This document shows positions 17,003-25,483 of a stretch of 64,000 nucleotides of DNA, one piece after another. The stretch covers positions 310,001-374,000 of the forward strand of contig CAJMKK010000002.1 of NCBI GenBank assembly GCA_905214105.1. The letters run 5' to 3'. Source of the stretch: an uncultured bacterium. Lineage in GTDB: Bacteria; Actinomycetota; Coriobacteriia; Coriobacteriales; Coriobacteriaceae. The position numbers were made by a program, and so were the translations under genes. Positions within the stretch are counted from its first letter, which is position 1. Every line of letters begins with the position of its first letter. The notes below the pieces were generated by a model. That model was not told the origin of the DNA. It ran no database searches and worked only from the letters and a program-made list of their open reading frames with translations.

Positions 17003-17725
17003 CTAGCCGATGGGCTCGGTGTATTTGGCGCGGTCGGTGCGTTGGATGCGCTTGGAGATGTGCAGCGGGCGGCCGTCGGTGTCGTAGACGTAGTCAGTGA
17101 TAAGGATCAGTGCCTGCCCGCGCTCAACGTTGAGCAAAAACGCCTCGTTTTGCGAGGCGTAGCACACCTCAAAGGTCTTATGCCCCTGTGCCGGCGCGCG
17201 ATGGAATTCTTGGCGCAGCGTGGCGTAGAGCGAACCGTTGATATCGCGATCGATGAGTGCTTCAAAGCTCGGTGGTAGATAGGTGGTCTCCAGGCACAGT
17301 GGCGCATCGTCCAGGTAACGCAGGCGGACAAGTTTGACAAGCTTGCTGCCCACGGTAGCGTCAAAGAACTTGGCCACGCTGCCCATTGCTTTGGCAAAGC
17401 CCGAGTCCACCGTGCGCGTGGTGGGCTTCATGCCCCGGCCTTCGACCTGCTTGGTATAGCTCGAAAACACCAGGTTGTTCTCGTGGAGCGCGGGCGTGTC
17501 GGCCACAAAGGTGCCACGTCCGCGCTCGGTGCGCACCAGGCCCTCGTCAACTAACACCTTAAGCGCGTGGCGCACGGTGCTGCGCGACAGCCCCGATTCG
17601 TCCATGAGCTCCATCTCGGACGGCAGCTTGTCTCCGCGTGCGTAGGTGCCGGCGGCGATGCGGTCACGCAGCGTACCCGCCAGACGCTCGTATTGGGCCA
17701 AGTTCTTTTTTGACGAAGTGCTCAT
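17003..17725 (-). CDS. GntR/HutC-family regulator with UTRA domain (regulator 1)
   Basis: A 240-residue regulator. The N-terminal GntR winged helix (about 8-75) has KLPSEMELMDESGLSRSTVRHALKVLVDEGLVRTERGRGTFV, here quoted in parts: KLPSEMEL, SRSTVRHAL and GRGTFV. The C-terminal UTRA ligand domain (about 95-235) has LVKLVRLRYLDDAPLCLE. UTRA domains bind phosphosugars or amino-sugar-like effectors. It is transcribed divergently from the first SIS-domain gene across a 205-base region with repeated TGTAT/TAACTT motifs, so it very probably controls that gene and itself. Confidence 0.9.
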   Translation of the reverse strand: MSTSSKKNLAQYERLAGTLRDRIAAGTYARGDKLPSEMELMDESGLSRSTVRHALKVLVDEGLVRTERGRGTFVADTPALHENNLVFSSYTKQVEGRGMKPTTRTVDSGFAKAMGSVAKFFDATVGSKLVKLVRLRYLDDAPLCLETTYLPPSFEALIDRDINGSLYATLRQEFHRAPAQGHKTFEVCYASQNEAFLLNVERGQALILITDYVYDTDGRPLHISKRIQRTDRAKYTEPIG

Positions 17726-17735
17726 GCGAATAACC

Positions 17736-17893
17736 TGTATCTAACTTATATGCTTACCGAACCAAGCATGTATCCAACATGACAACAAAACCGCTGGTAA
17801 TAGATTGCCGAAAACTTTACCAGCAAAATTTCTAAGACAAATATAGCATACAACTAGTCGACATAACCAAAACATGTATGTAACTTGTATGCC
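17736..17893. promoter_or_regulatory. Divergent control region with repeated GntR-type operators
   Basis: Related motifs occur at 17736-17753 (TGTATCTAACTTATATGC), 17767-17781 (CATGTATCCAACATG) and 17873-17893 (starts CATGTATGTAACTTGTATG), with a weaker relative near 17843. They flank AT-rich promoter-like sequence between the divergent regulator and SIS gene. Assignment to regulator 1 is from position. Confidence 0.6.
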
Positions 17894-17930
17894 ATCGAGA
17901 GCATCAAACGAGAAGAAAGGCTGATGCACG

Positions 17931-18923
17931 ATGACTACTCAGGAACAGGTTAAGGACGTCGTCTCCCAGGTTTTGGCTGACAAGGCGGACAAGGGCGGCA
18001 TCAAGCGCGTCGTGTGGATCGGCGCTGGCGGATCCAACGGCGGTAACTATCCTGCCCAGTACTTTATGGAGCACGAGGCCACGCAGGTCGTGAGCTCCAG
18101 CTACACCAGCAACGAGTTCGTGCACGCCACCCCGGCCTACGTTAACGAGAACACCCTGGCCGTCGTCGTGTCCATGCGCGGCACCAAGGAGACCATCGTC
18201 GCCGCCCAGGTCGCCAAGGATCACGGCGCCAGCACCATCGCCATCTATGTCGACGAGTCCGGCCTCACCGAAGTCTGCGACTACAAGATCCAGTATGACA
18301 GCTTGGCCGTCGATGAGTCCTGCATGGGCCGCACCAACTCCGCCGTCGTGACCATGATCGCCATGGAGCTTACGCAGCAGACCGAGGGCTATGCCGAGTA
18401 CGAGACCGCTATGGCCGCTTTCGACTTGGTCGACCCCATCTATCGAAAGGCCGTCGAGTACACCCGTCCGCTTGCTGCCAAGTGGGCCGAGCAGAACGCC
18501 GACAAGCCCTGCATCAACGTGATGGCTCAGGGTCCGCTCTTTGGTGCCGCCTACGTCTTTAGCATCTGCAACGTGCAGGAGATGCTGCAGATCGACTCCT
18601 GCACCATCAACACCTGCGACTTCTTCCACGGCCCCTTCGAGATTCTGGACAAGCGTACCTCGCTGTTCCAGCTCATCAGCGTCGGCCGCAGCCGCTGCAA
18701 CGACGAGCGCGGCATCCGTTTTGTCAATCAGCACGGTGGCGAGCGCGTCTATCAGCTCGACGCCAAGGAGCTCGGCCTCAACGACATCAAGGACAGCGTG
18801 AGCGAGTACTTCAACCACCTGATCTTTGCCCCGATCCTCAACAACGTGTACATGCGTGCACTCTCTGCCGTTACCCACAAGGACTACATGACGCGCCGCT
18901 ACATGTGGAAGCTGGACTACTAG
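17931..18923 (+). CDS. SIS-domain protein, FrlB-like deglycase (SIS-1)
   Basis: A 330-residue protein with two SIS sugar-isomerase domains. The first has VVWIGAGGSNGGNYPAQYF near 25 and SMRGTKETIVAAQ near 83, and the second has FHGPFEI near 230 with the terminal RRYMWKLDY. The layout fits the FrlB/FraB/GfrF group, which cleave 6-phosphorylated Amadori compounds (fructosamines) into glucose 6-phosphate and an amine or amino acid. It lies next to its likely GntR regulator, and paralogues lie at 23357 and 30574. The exact substrate is inferred; glucosamine-type isomerase activity is an alternative. ATG 17931 has AAAGG about ten bases upstream. Confidence 0.85.
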   Translation: MTTQEQVKDVVSQVLADKADKGGIKRVVWIGAGGSNGGNYPAQYFMEHEATQVVSSSYTSNEFVHATPAYVNENTLAVVVSMRGTKETIVAAQVAKDHGASTIAIYVDESGLTEVCDYKIQYDSLAVDESCMGRTNSAVVTMIAMELTQQTEGYAEYETAMAAFDLVDPIYRKAVEYTRPLAAKWAEQNADKPCINVMAQGPLFGAAYVFSICNVQEMLQIDSCTINTCDFFHGPFEILDKRTSLFQLISVGRSRCNDERGIRFVNQHGGERVYQLDAKELGLNDIKDSVSEYFNHLIFAPILNNVYMRALSAVTHKDYMTRRYMWKLDY

Positions 18924-19090
18924 TTACGCCGTTCTACCGAACGGCGTAACGGCTCGACGCTGCGCGCCCGGCATTTGGCCAATCTGCCGTTCAATTTCAA
19001 AGGCGCGACCAGAAGGTCAGCGCCTTTTCATTTCACGGCACCTTGGCTCAAATGACGGGCGCTCGCTGACGTTGCCAAAACGTCGGCGTC
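18923..19090 (+). ncRNA. Candidate structured RNA or folded repeat, copy A
   Basis: The element begins on the last base of the SIS-1 stop codon. P1 is GTTACGCCGTT (18923-18933) with AACGGCGTAAC (18940-18950). A linker GGCTCGACGCTGC follows. A long arm pairs GCGCCCG (18964-18970) with CGGGCGC (19056-19062) and CATTTG with CAAATG. The arm then pairs TGCCGT with ACGGCA and AAAGGCGC with GCGCCTTT, ending in GACC-AGAA-GGTC. A second copy at 27321 keeps every helix with changed bases. It may be a transcribed RNA element or a mobile folded repeat; the sequence alone cannot separate these. Confidence 0.65.
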
Positions 19091-19120
19091 GTCGTGTTTG
19101 TTAAGGGGTTGGTGCATTGG

Positions 19121-19163
19121 GGCCAGGTTCATATGCACCAAGTTGGTGCATATGAACCTGGCC
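19121..19163. repeat. Perfect 20-bp hairpin with 3-base loop
   Basis: GGCCAGGTTCATATGCACCA (19121-19140) is exactly complementary to 19144-19163 around the loop AGT. The T-tract after it is weak (TCTTTG). It may be a palindromic repeat or a terminator ahead of the EamA gene. Confidence 0.8.
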
Positions 19164-19229
19164 TCTTTGCACTAATGGGTTGTAGCGGAAAAGCAGATTT
19201 TCCCGTCTGCCGATTTGTGCCTTGAAAAA

Positions 19230-19250
19230 TGTATATAACGACTATAACGT
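19230..19250. promoter_or_regulatory. Operator-like motif upstream of the EamA gene
   Basis: TGTATATAACGACTATAACG resembles the sites upstream of the PTS operon (20510-20540) and of regulator 2 (26545-26560), all built on (A)CGTTATA/TATAACG. It is a probable binding site of regulator 2. Confidence 0.55.
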
Positions 19251-19289
19251 AGTGTGAAACATATTGGAAACAATACCGAGGAGGCTGCG

Positions 19290-20372
19290 TTGAAGAAAAG
19301 CAATCTGGGCTATGTGCTGGTGCTGATCGCCGCGCTTATGTGGGGCAGCATCGGAATCTTTGTAAACGGCATCTCGGCCATGGGCGTTACGTCCCAGAGT
19401 ATGGCTGCCTTTCGCTTGTTGTCGGGTGCCGTCTTAATGGCTCCGGTCTTGGCATTCATGGGTTGCCAGGGAGGTGCTCGTGAGGGAAAGGCATCGGGTC
19501 CCCTGGCACTGTTCAAGGCAAGTCCTAAAGAGCTTGTTCCTTGTGCGCTTCTTGGCATTATCGGCCTCGCCACCGCTAACACGCTTTATTACGAGTGCAT
19601 GGGCGAGGTGGGCATGTCCACGGCCTCGGTGCTGCTCTACACCTCGCCGGTGTTTGGCGTCATGCTCGGCCGCGTACTTTATCGCGAGGATGTGACTCCC
19701 AACAAGCTCGTTGCCATCGCTTTTAACATCGGTGGCTGTGTGCTTGCAGTGACCGATGGCGACCTTTCCGGTTTTCATTTTTCGGTTTGGGGCGTCACGT
19801 CGGGCGTGATTGCGGGCTTTTGTGGCGCGTCGCTCGCGGTGTTTAGCCGGATAGCAACCAAGACGGTCCACCCGCTGGCTGTCACGTTTTGGGGCCTTGT
19901 TTTTGGCGGTGCGGTTATGGCGGCTATCGCGGCTCCGTGGCCAGATGTCGCCGCGGCAATGTCGCCACAGCTGCTGCTGCTGTTCCTTGGCTTTGGACTC
20001 ATCCCCACAGCCGTGGCCTATGTCTTATATATGCAGGGTCTGTCCATGGGGCTCGAGACGTCGAAAGTTCCCGTCGTAATGTCATTCGAGACGGTCGTCA
20101 CCGTGCTGCTGGGCATTGGTGTCTACGCCGAGCCCGCCGGCGCGATCAAAGTTCTGGGCATCGTTTTGGTGCTCGCGTCCATCGTGATTATGAACACCGA
20201 CTTTTCCAAGCTGCGCAACAGTGTGTTTGTCGGCCATGTCATTGAGAGCATGACCTTTAAGCCCAACGCGTGGTGGACGGAGAAATCGCAGGACATGGAT
20301 CTGTTTAAGGAACGCACCGGCATCGCGCTGGAGCCCACCGTGCAGGAAAGCCCCTGGTACTTCGTGCGATAA
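19290..20372 (+). CDS. EamA/DMT-family transporter with C-terminal extension (EamA-1)
   Basis: A 360-residue drug/metabolite transporter with about ten membrane helices in two EamA repeats (about 5-150 and 160-300), typical of exporters of amino acids, metabolites or nucleosides. The start TTG 19290 is supported by CGAGGAGG five bases upstream; a GTG at 19254 would overlap the operator-like motif. An unusual soluble tail of about 55 residues after the last helix (KLRNSVFVGHVIESMTF to the end PWYFVR) is not part of the standard fold. It lies between SIS-1 and the PTS operon and carries the same operator-like motif as the PTS, so it may export the amine or amino acid released by deglycation. 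Confidence 0.85.
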   Translation: MKKSNLGYVLVLIAALMWGSIGIFVNGISAMGVTSQSMAAFRLLSGAVLMAPVLAFMGCQGGAREGKASGPLALFKASPKELVPCALLGIIGLATANTLYYECMGEVGMSTASVLLYTSPVFGVMLGRVLYREDVTPNKLVAIAFNIGGCVLAVTDGDLSGFHFSVWGVTSGVIAGFCGASLAVFSRIATKTVHPLAVTFWGLVFGGAVMAAIAAPWPDVAAAMSPQLLLLFLGFGLIPTAVAYVLYMQGLSMGLETSKVPVVMSFETVVTVLLGIGVYAEPAGAIKVLGIVLVLASIVIMNTDFSKLRNSVFVGHVIESMTFKPNAWWTEKSQDMDLFKERTGIALEPTVQESPWYFVR

Positions 20373-20485
20373 GGGATTGCGCACGGCGTCCGACCTGGGA
20401 TTATCCAGCCAGCGCCGGCCTACCCAGCCCCAACGTTTCAAGTACGTTAAACCCGTCAACGGTCGATTTTCACCCGCGAACGGTC

Positions 20486-20540
20486 TTTATACTAATTAGC
20501 AATATAAGCAACGTATAAGACGTTATAATGACCATAACGA
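20486..20540 (+). promoter_or_regulatory. PTS operon promoter and operator
   Basis: A -10-like TTTATACT lies at 20486-20493, followed by paired motifs ACGTATAAGACGTTATAATG (20511-20530) and CCATAACG (20532-20539). These match the motifs at 19230 and 26545. The operator lies just downstream of the probable transcription start, as expected for a repressor. Confidence 0.6.
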
Positions 20541-20555
20541 AAAGGAGGAGGCAAG

Positions 20556-21479
20556 ATGAATCAGATCATTCTCGCATCTCATGGCGGCCTGGCCGCAGGC
20601 GCCAAAGACACGCTCGAGATGGTTCTCGGCGACGTGTCGAACGTCCACGTCGTGTCGCTTGCTCGTGACGACAAGGAGCCCATCACCAATAAGGTGGACG
20701 CCATGATCGCCACGTTCAACGCGGACGACACCGTCTATGTGCTGACCGATATGCTCGGCAGCTCGGTCAACAACAGCATGGTCGAGCTTTCCAAGAACGG
20801 CACGAAGTTCACGGTTGTCAGCGGTTTCAACATCCCGCTGGCGCTCACGCTCGCTATGAGCCCCGTCCCCGTCAAGGGCGCCGAGCTCGCGGCCCTCATC
20901 AACGAGGCCCGCACCGGTCTGACCAACCCCAACGCACCGGTCGAGGTCGCCGCGGCTCCCGCCAAGAAGGCCAAGGCGTCCCGTCACAGCTCCGGTCCCG
21001 CCAAGATTGTCCTCGCGCGTCTTGACTACCGTCTGCTGCACGGCCAGGTCGTCTTTACCTGGACCACCAAGGTCCAGGCCGAGCGCATCATCGTCGTCGA
21101 CAACGCTGCCGCCAACGATGACATCAAGAAGGGCGCTCTCAAGCTTGCCAAGCCCCAGGGCGTGCGCCTGAACGTCTTTACCGTCGAGCGTGCCCTCGCC
21201 AAGATGGACAAGCTCAACACCCTCGGCGAGCGCGTCATGTTCGTCTTTGGCAACACGGCCGAGATGCTGCAGTTCTGCCAGGGCTACAAGCTCGACGCCA
21301 TCAACCTGGGCGCCACCGCCAACCACGACGGTGCCGATCAGATCGGCGGCAAGGACAGCTCCGTCTTCCTCGACGCCACCCAGAAGGCCGACGTCAACCA
21401 GCTGCTCGACATGGGCATCAAGCTCTACGTCCAGCAGACCCCTACGTATCAGAGCGTCGACATCGACGCCAAGCTGTAA
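20556..21479 (+). CDS. PTS mannose-family EIIAB
   Basis: A 307-residue fusion. EIIA (about 1-125) has the phosphorylated H9 in ASHGGLA. An Ala/Pro/Lys-rich linker covers about 127-147. EIIB (about 149-307) has H162 in YRLLHGQV, the phosphocysteine-replacing histidine of this family. It relays phosphate from HPr to the incoming sugar through EIIC/EIID. ATG 20556 follows AAGGAGGAGG. It is first in the operon EIIAB-EIIC-EIID-SIS-2, the arrangement seen in Gfr-type glucoselysine/fructoselysine systems, though there EIIA and EIIB are usually separate. Confidence 0.95.
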   Translation: MNQIILASHGGLAAGAKDTLEMVLGDVSNVHVVSLARDDKEPITNKVDAMIATFNADDTVYVLTDMLGSSVNNSMVELSKNGTKFTVVSGFNIPLALTLAMSPVPVKGAELAALINEARTGLTNPNAPVEVAAAPAKKAKASRHSSGPAKIVLARLDYRLLHGQVVFTWTTKVQAERIIVVDNAAANDDIKKGALKLAKPQGVRLNVFTVERALAKMDKLNTLGERVMFVFGNTAEMLQFCQGYKLDAINLGATANHDGADQIGGKDSSVFLDATQKADVNQLLDMGIKLYVQQTPTYQSVDIDAKL

Positions 21480-21515
21480 TCAACCAGGCTTTTGCCTGAC
21501 TGAAAGGAGAAGGGT

Positions 21516-22310
21516 ATGAATACGTTCATCAGTGCGGTGCTCGTCGGCCTCGTCGGCGTGTTCTGCATGTGGGACTCCCGCCTGCTCGGTCGTCTTAACT
21601 TCGAGCAGCCCCTCGTTGGCGCTACGCTCGTCGGTCTGCTGCTGGGCGATGTGCCCACCGGCCTTGCCGTCGGTGCCGCCGTCGAGCTCGTGTCCATGGG
21701 CCTGGTGCAGGTCGGCGCCGCCGTTCCGCCCGATATGGTCCTGGGCGGCATCGTGGCAGCTGCCTTCGCGTGCCTGACCGATGCTTCTGCTGAGACCGCC
21801 ATGACGATCGCCATCCCGGTCGCCGTCCTGGGTCAGCTCCTCGGCATCGTGTTCCGTTCCATCATCGCCGCCCTCACCCATGTGGCCGATAGCGCGATCG
21901 ATAACGGTAACTTCAAGACCGCCTACCGTATGCACATCTGCGCCGGCTCCGGTCTGTACGCCATCATGTACTTCCTGCCGATCTTCCTGGCCGTCTTTGT
22001 TGGCACCGACCTGGTTCAGGCCATCGTCAACATGGTTCCCGAGTGGCTGTCCGTTGGTCTGAACGTTTCGACCAAGATCATGACCGCCTACGGTCTGGCT
22101 CTGCTGCTCACCATGATGATCAAGAAGGGTATGACCCCGTTCCTGTTCATCGGTTTCCTGCTCGCCGCCTACCTCAACCTGTCCGTCATCGCGGTCGCTC
22201 TGATCGGTGTGTGCCTGGCTATCGTCTTCATGGGCTTCAAGTTCAATGGCTCCCATGCAACCGCCGGTGTCGATTCCGACTACGATCCGCTCGAAGACGA
22301 CGAAGACTAA
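21516..22310 (+). CDS. PTS mannose/sorbose-family EIIC
   Basis: A 264-residue membrane permease subunit with about seven to eight helices. It has the family hallmark GVFCMWDSRLLGRLNFEQPL, here in the order MWDSRL then LGDVPTGL then GAAVPPDMVLGG near 60-75. It forms the sugar channel with EIID. ATG 21516 follows GAAAGGAG and lies 36 bases after EIIAB. Its C-terminus is acidic (DPLEDDED). Confidence 0.94.
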   Translation: MNTFISAVLVGLVGVFCMWDSRLLGRLNFEQPLVGATLVGLLLGDVPTGLAVGAAVELVSMGLVQVGAAVPPDMVLGGIVAAAFACLTDASAETAMTIAIPVAVLGQLLGIVFRSIIAALTHVADSAIDNGNFKTAYRMHICAGSGLYAIMYFLPIFLAVFVGTDLVQAIVNMVPEWLSVGLNVSTKIMTAYGLALLLTMMIKKGMTPFLFIGFLLAAYLNLSVIAVALIGVCLAIVFMGFKFNGSHATAGVDSDYDPLEDDED

Positions 22311-22323
22311 GGAGGAACACACT

Positions 22324-23157
22324 ATGGCAACCGCAACCAAGGACGTGTCCCTGAACAAGAAGGTCAGCCAGTTCTTCTGGCGCTCCTGGGCCATCCAGGC
22401 CTCTTGGAACTACGAGCGTCAGATGAACATGGGCTTCCTCTACGGCATGGTTCCTACGCTCGACCGCCTCTATCCGGACGAGTCCGACCCCAAGCAGCTC
22501 GCTGCTAAGAAAGAGGCTTACCACCGTCACATGGCGTTCTACAACTGCACCCCGCAGACGAGCGCTTTTGTCCTAGGTCTCGCCGCCTCCATGGAGGAGG
22601 AGTACGCCAAGGATCCCGAGAACTTCGATCCCGATTCGATCAACGCGGTCAAGACCTCCCTCATGGGTCCGCTTTCCGGCATCGGTGACTCCCTCTTCCA
22701 GGGCACCATCCGCGTTATCGCCTTTGGCCTGGGCGTTCAGCTGGCTCAGCAGGGCTCCATCATGGGCCCGATCCTGGCCATGCTCATCTCCATCGTCCCC
22801 TCTGTGCTGATCACTTGGTTCGCAGCCAAGATGGGCTATCAGGGCGGCCACGAGTACCTGAGCAAGCTTCAGGGCGGCGACCTCATGGAAAAGCTCATGT
22901 ATGTCTGCGGCATCGTAGGTCTTATGTCCGTGGGCGGCATGATCGCTACGCTGATCGGCGCCACCACCCCGCTGCAGTTCGCTGAGGGCACCGTCGTTAT
23001 CCAGGACATCCTGGACGGTATGATGCCCCAGATGATCTCCCTTGGCCTCACTGGCCTTATGTACTGGCTCATCAAGAAGAACGTCAACACCGGTTGGCTT
23101 CTCGTGATCGCCATCGTGGGCGGCATCGCCCTCTCCGCGGCCGGCATCCTGGCCTAG
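22324..23157 (+). CDS. PTS mannose-family EIID
   Basis: A 277-residue EIID subunit. The N-terminal cytoplasmic part has FWRSWAIQASWNYERQMNMG and the central ALGPLSGIGDSLFQGT-like block (MGPLSGIGDSLFQGTIR near 120), followed by membrane helices to the end. It partners EIIC. ATG 22324 follows TAAGGAGG 13 bases after the EIIC stop. Longer in-frame starts inside EIIC have no site. Confidence 0.94.
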   Translation: MATATKDVSLNKKVSQFFWRSWAIQASWNYERQMNMGFLYGMVPTLDRLYPDESDPKQLAAKKEAYHRHMAFYNCTPQTSAFVLGLAASMEEEYAKDPENFDPDSINAVKTSLMGPLSGIGDSLFQGTIRVIAFGLGVQLAQQGSIMGPILAMLISIVPSVLITWFAAKMGYQGGHEYLSKLQGGDLMEKLMYVCGIVGLMSVGGMIATLIGATTPLQFAEGTVVIQDILDGMMPQMISLGLTGLMYWLIKKNVNTGWLLVIAIVGGIALSAAGILA

Positions 23158-23233
23158 TCGCGACCAAGCGCCTAACCGCTTTCCCCCGGGGGCCTGCCTG
23201 GCATCCCATACCCCAGGCAGGCTTCCATCCCTA

Positions 23234-23266
23234 GATGTGTCAAAGGGACAGTTCCTTTGACACATC
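23234..23266. repeat. 13-bp perfect hairpin between EIID and SIS-2
   Basis: GATGTGTCAAAGG (23234-23246) pairs with CCTTTGACACATC (23254-23266). It lies in the 199-base gap inside the PTS operon with no T-tract, so it may be an intergenic repeat or a transcript-stability hairpin that sets SIS-2 level. Confidence 0.75.
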
Positions 23267-23356
23267 CTCAACGGGCCGGCGACTCGGTCCAAACCACGGT
23301 AACCCTGCGAGCGCCCGGCAATGTGGCGCCGCAAAAAATCGAAAGGAATGTGTCAG

Positions 23357-24340
23357 ATGTACGAGATCGACCTTAACCTCCCTAAGCAGATCGTCGCTGA
23401 CGTCCTGTCCAACCACGAGATCCACAGCGTCGCCTTCGTCGGCTGCGGTGCTTCCATGTCCGACCTTTACCCTGCCAAGTACTTCCTGGCCAACAACACG
23501 GACAAGCTGAACGTTCAGATTTTCACCGCTAACGAGTTCAACTACGACACGCCTTCCTGGGTCAACGAGCACACCTTCGTGATCACCTGCTCCCTCGGTG
23601 GCTCCACGCCCGAGACCGTCGAGGCCAACAAGACCGCCAAGAAGCACAACTGCCCGGTCGTCTCCCTCACCAACAAGGCCGGCTCCGCTCTGACCGTCGA
23701 CGCCGACCACGTCATCGTTCACGGCTTCCATGCCAACTACGCTGCCAAGTGCGAGAAGCCTGGCTACGCCATCGCTCTTGCTCTCGAGATCCTTCAGCAG
23801 ACCGAGGGCTATGACCACTACGAGGACATGATCACCGGCCTCACCAACGTCTTCGAGCTCTGCGAGAACGCCGCTCAGTCCGCCAAGGGCCTCGCCAAGC
23901 AGTTCGCCCAGGACTTCAAGGACGACAAGATGATCTACTTCATGGCCTCTGGTGCCTCCGAGAAGATGGCTTATTCTCACGCCGCCTTCCTGTTCACCGA
24001 GATGCAGTGGATCGACGCCGCCGCCTACAACACCGGCGAGTACTTCCACGGCCCGTTCGAGGTTTCCACCGAGGGTAAGCCCTACGTCTTCTTCATGTCC
24101 GATGGTGCCACCCGTCCGATGGACGCCCGCGCCCTCACCTTCCTTAAGCGCATGGGCGCCAAGGTCGCTCTGATCGACTCCAAGGACTACGGTCTGGCCG
24201 ACGCCGTGCCGGCAAGCGTCGTCACCTACTTCAACCCGCTGCTGCACCTCGCCGTTATGCGCGAGTACGGCAACCAGATCGCCGAGGCCCGTCAGCACCC
24301 GCTGACCATGCGTCGCTACATGTGGAAGCTTTCCTACTAA
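23357..24340 (+). CDS. SIS-domain protein, FrlB-like deglycase of the PTS operon (SIS-2)
   Basis: A 327-residue protein with two SIS domains: AFVGCGASMSDLYPAKYF near 25 and the CSLGGSTPETVEANK loop near 78 in the first, and EYFHGPFEV near 225 with terminal MRRYMWKLSY in the second. It belongs to the same group as SIS-1 and SIS-3. Its place directly after the mannose-family PTS suggests it deglycates the 6-phosphorylated fructosamine or glucosyl-lysine-type compound imported by that PTS. ATG 23357 gives nine bases from AGGA; ATG 23348 sits too close to the site. A strong terminator follows. Confidence 0.86.
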   Translation: MYEIDLNLPKQIVADVLSNHEIHSVAFVGCGASMSDLYPAKYFLANNTDKLNVQIFTANEFNYDTPSWVNEHTFVITCSLGGSTPETVEANKTAKKHNCPVVSLTNKAGSALTVDADHVIVHGFHANYAAKCEKPGYAIALALEILQQTEGYDHYEDMITGLTNVFELCENAAQSAKGLAKQFAQDFKDDKMIYFMASGASEKMAYSHAAFLFTEMQWIDAAAYNTGEYFHGPFEVSTEGKPYVFFMSDGATRPMDARALTFLKRMGAKVALIDSKDYGLADAVPASVVTYFNPLLHLAVMREYGNQIAEARQHPLTMRRYMWKLSY

Positions 24341-24373
24341 TCACAAGTAAGTAGACCTTACGGGTTGATTGAG

Positions 24374-24406
24374 AGGGGATGGGGTTTTGCCCCGTCCCCT
24401 TTTTTG
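24374..24406 (+). terminator. Terminator of the PTS operon
   Basis: AGGGGATGGGG pairs with CCCCGTCCCCT with one G-T wobble, followed by TTTTTT. Confidence 0.9.
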
Positions 24407-24440
24407 CTTTGGGGAGGGCGTGTCTGTCGCGTCGCAAAAC

Positions 24441-24486
24441 ACCAGATAAAACCTACCAAAATAAACCTGTCCCTTTTCGGCAGGTG
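24441..24486 (-). repeat. Repeat family R1, copy 3 (inverted)
   Basis: ACCAGATAAAACCTACCAAA followed by ATAAACCTGTCCCTTTTCGGCAGG (split here for length) is the reverse complement of the R1 motif. It abuts the ribosome site of the HAD gene. Confidence 0.85.
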
Positions 24487-24499
24487 GGAGGAGATGCGT

Positions 24500-25129
24500 A
24501 TGATTAAGGCAGTGCTGTTTGACATGGACGGCGTGCTGGTCGATACCGAGTGGTTCTACAACCGCCGTCGCGTGGCGTTTATGGAAGAGAAGGGGTTCCA
24601 TTTTGACGAGATCCCCGATCTTTCGGGGTCTAACGAGCCTGCCATTTGGAAGTCGCTGGTGCCCGACGATATTGAGCTGCGCGAGCGTCTGCGCGTGGAG
24701 TACAAGCAGGTCTACAGCCCGGTTCACCCCGTTCCGTATGCCGAGCTGCTCAACGAGCAGACGGAGCCGGTGATGCGCGAGCTGCACGAGCGCGGCGTGA
24801 AGTGCGCCATCGCAAGCTCGTCCTATCGTGAGCTCATTGACGAGCTGGTTGAGATTGCCGGTATCGCCGACGTGCTGGACTACACCATCAGCGGTCACGA
24901 GTGCAGTGCGTTTAAGCCCGACCCCGAGATCTACCTGCGTGCCATGAAGGCGCTGGGAGTTGACCCCGCCGAGTGCCTGGTTATCGAGGACTCGCCTTTG
25001 GGTATCGAGGCCGGCAAGCGCTCCGGCGCCCGCGTCCTGGCACTGCGTCCGCATGAGGGCGTCAACCTGGACCAGTCCGCCGCCGACGTCGTCATCGACA
25101 ACCTGAGCGACATTTTGGCCGCTCTGTAG
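24500..25129 (+). CDS. HAD-family hydrolase, beta-phosphoglucomutase-like
   Basis: A 209-residue HAD subfamily IA protein. Motif I FDMDGVLVDTE has the nucleophile near residue 8, motif II is IASSS near 103, and motif III/IV are FKPDPEIYL and VIEDSPLGIEAGK near 145-170. An alpha-helical cap covers about 15-80. Such enzymes are phosphosugar phosphatases or phosphomutases. It follows the PTS operon terminator, so it is transcribed separately or by read-through, and may dephosphorylate a surplus sugar phosphate. ATG 24500 is six bases after GGGAGGAG. Confidence 0.88.
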   Translation: MIKAVLFDMDGVLVDTEWFYNRRRVAFMEEKGFHFDEIPDLSGSNEPAIWKSLVPDDIELRERLRVEYKQVYSPVHPVPYAELLNEQTEPVMRELHERGVKCAIASSSYRELIDELVEIAGIADVLDYTISGHECSAFKPDPEIYLRAMKALGVDPAECLVIEDSPLGIEAGKRSGARVLALRPHEGVNLDQSAADVVIDNLSDILAAL

Positions 25130-25224
25130 TGTCAATCCACCGCGAGAAGCACTGGTTCACGCGTCATTTGCTGCGGATTGGCTTAATTTGTCATCTATTT
25201 GGATCCGTTTGGCTTCGATTCGGA

Positions 25225-25346
25225 CTAAGTGAGTAGACTTTTTGGTGCAGGACGAGCACAAAGCGCATCTGCTCTAGTAAAACCGCAGGTCACAGGGGTG
25301 GCGGTTTTGGGTGTGCTCTGCAGATCGCGTAAAGTCTACTCACTTG
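25225..25346. repeat. MITE-like element M1, copy 2
   Basis: A 122-base copy of the element at 16729-16851, with terminal repeats CTAAGTGAGTAGACTTT and AAAGTCTACTCACTTG and a conserved interior (GCACAAAGCGCATCTGC, AAAACCGCAGGTCACAG). The surrounding stretch 25130-25483 holds nothing else recognisable apart from the YitT ribosome site. Confidence 0.88.
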
Positions 25347-25483
25347 TAATTTGGGCCTTTGGTCGTGGGGTTGCTGGTCCCGCTTTGGTTGTCGAGAGAG
25401 GGTGAATTGAGGCGCCCCCGCATGCTCCATGCTACAATCGCGGCCACGCCCCACAACTACATCTGCCTTCGAAAGGAGCCTAC

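Noticed and set aside
16979..17278. A 99-codon plus-strand frame opposite regulator 1
   Set aside because: Antisense to the UTRA domain of a well-supported gene.
23234..23266. Hairpin ahead of SIS-2 as a riboswitch
   Set aside because: It is only a 13-bp stem with a short loop and no conserved unpaired core; an intergenic repeat is more likely.
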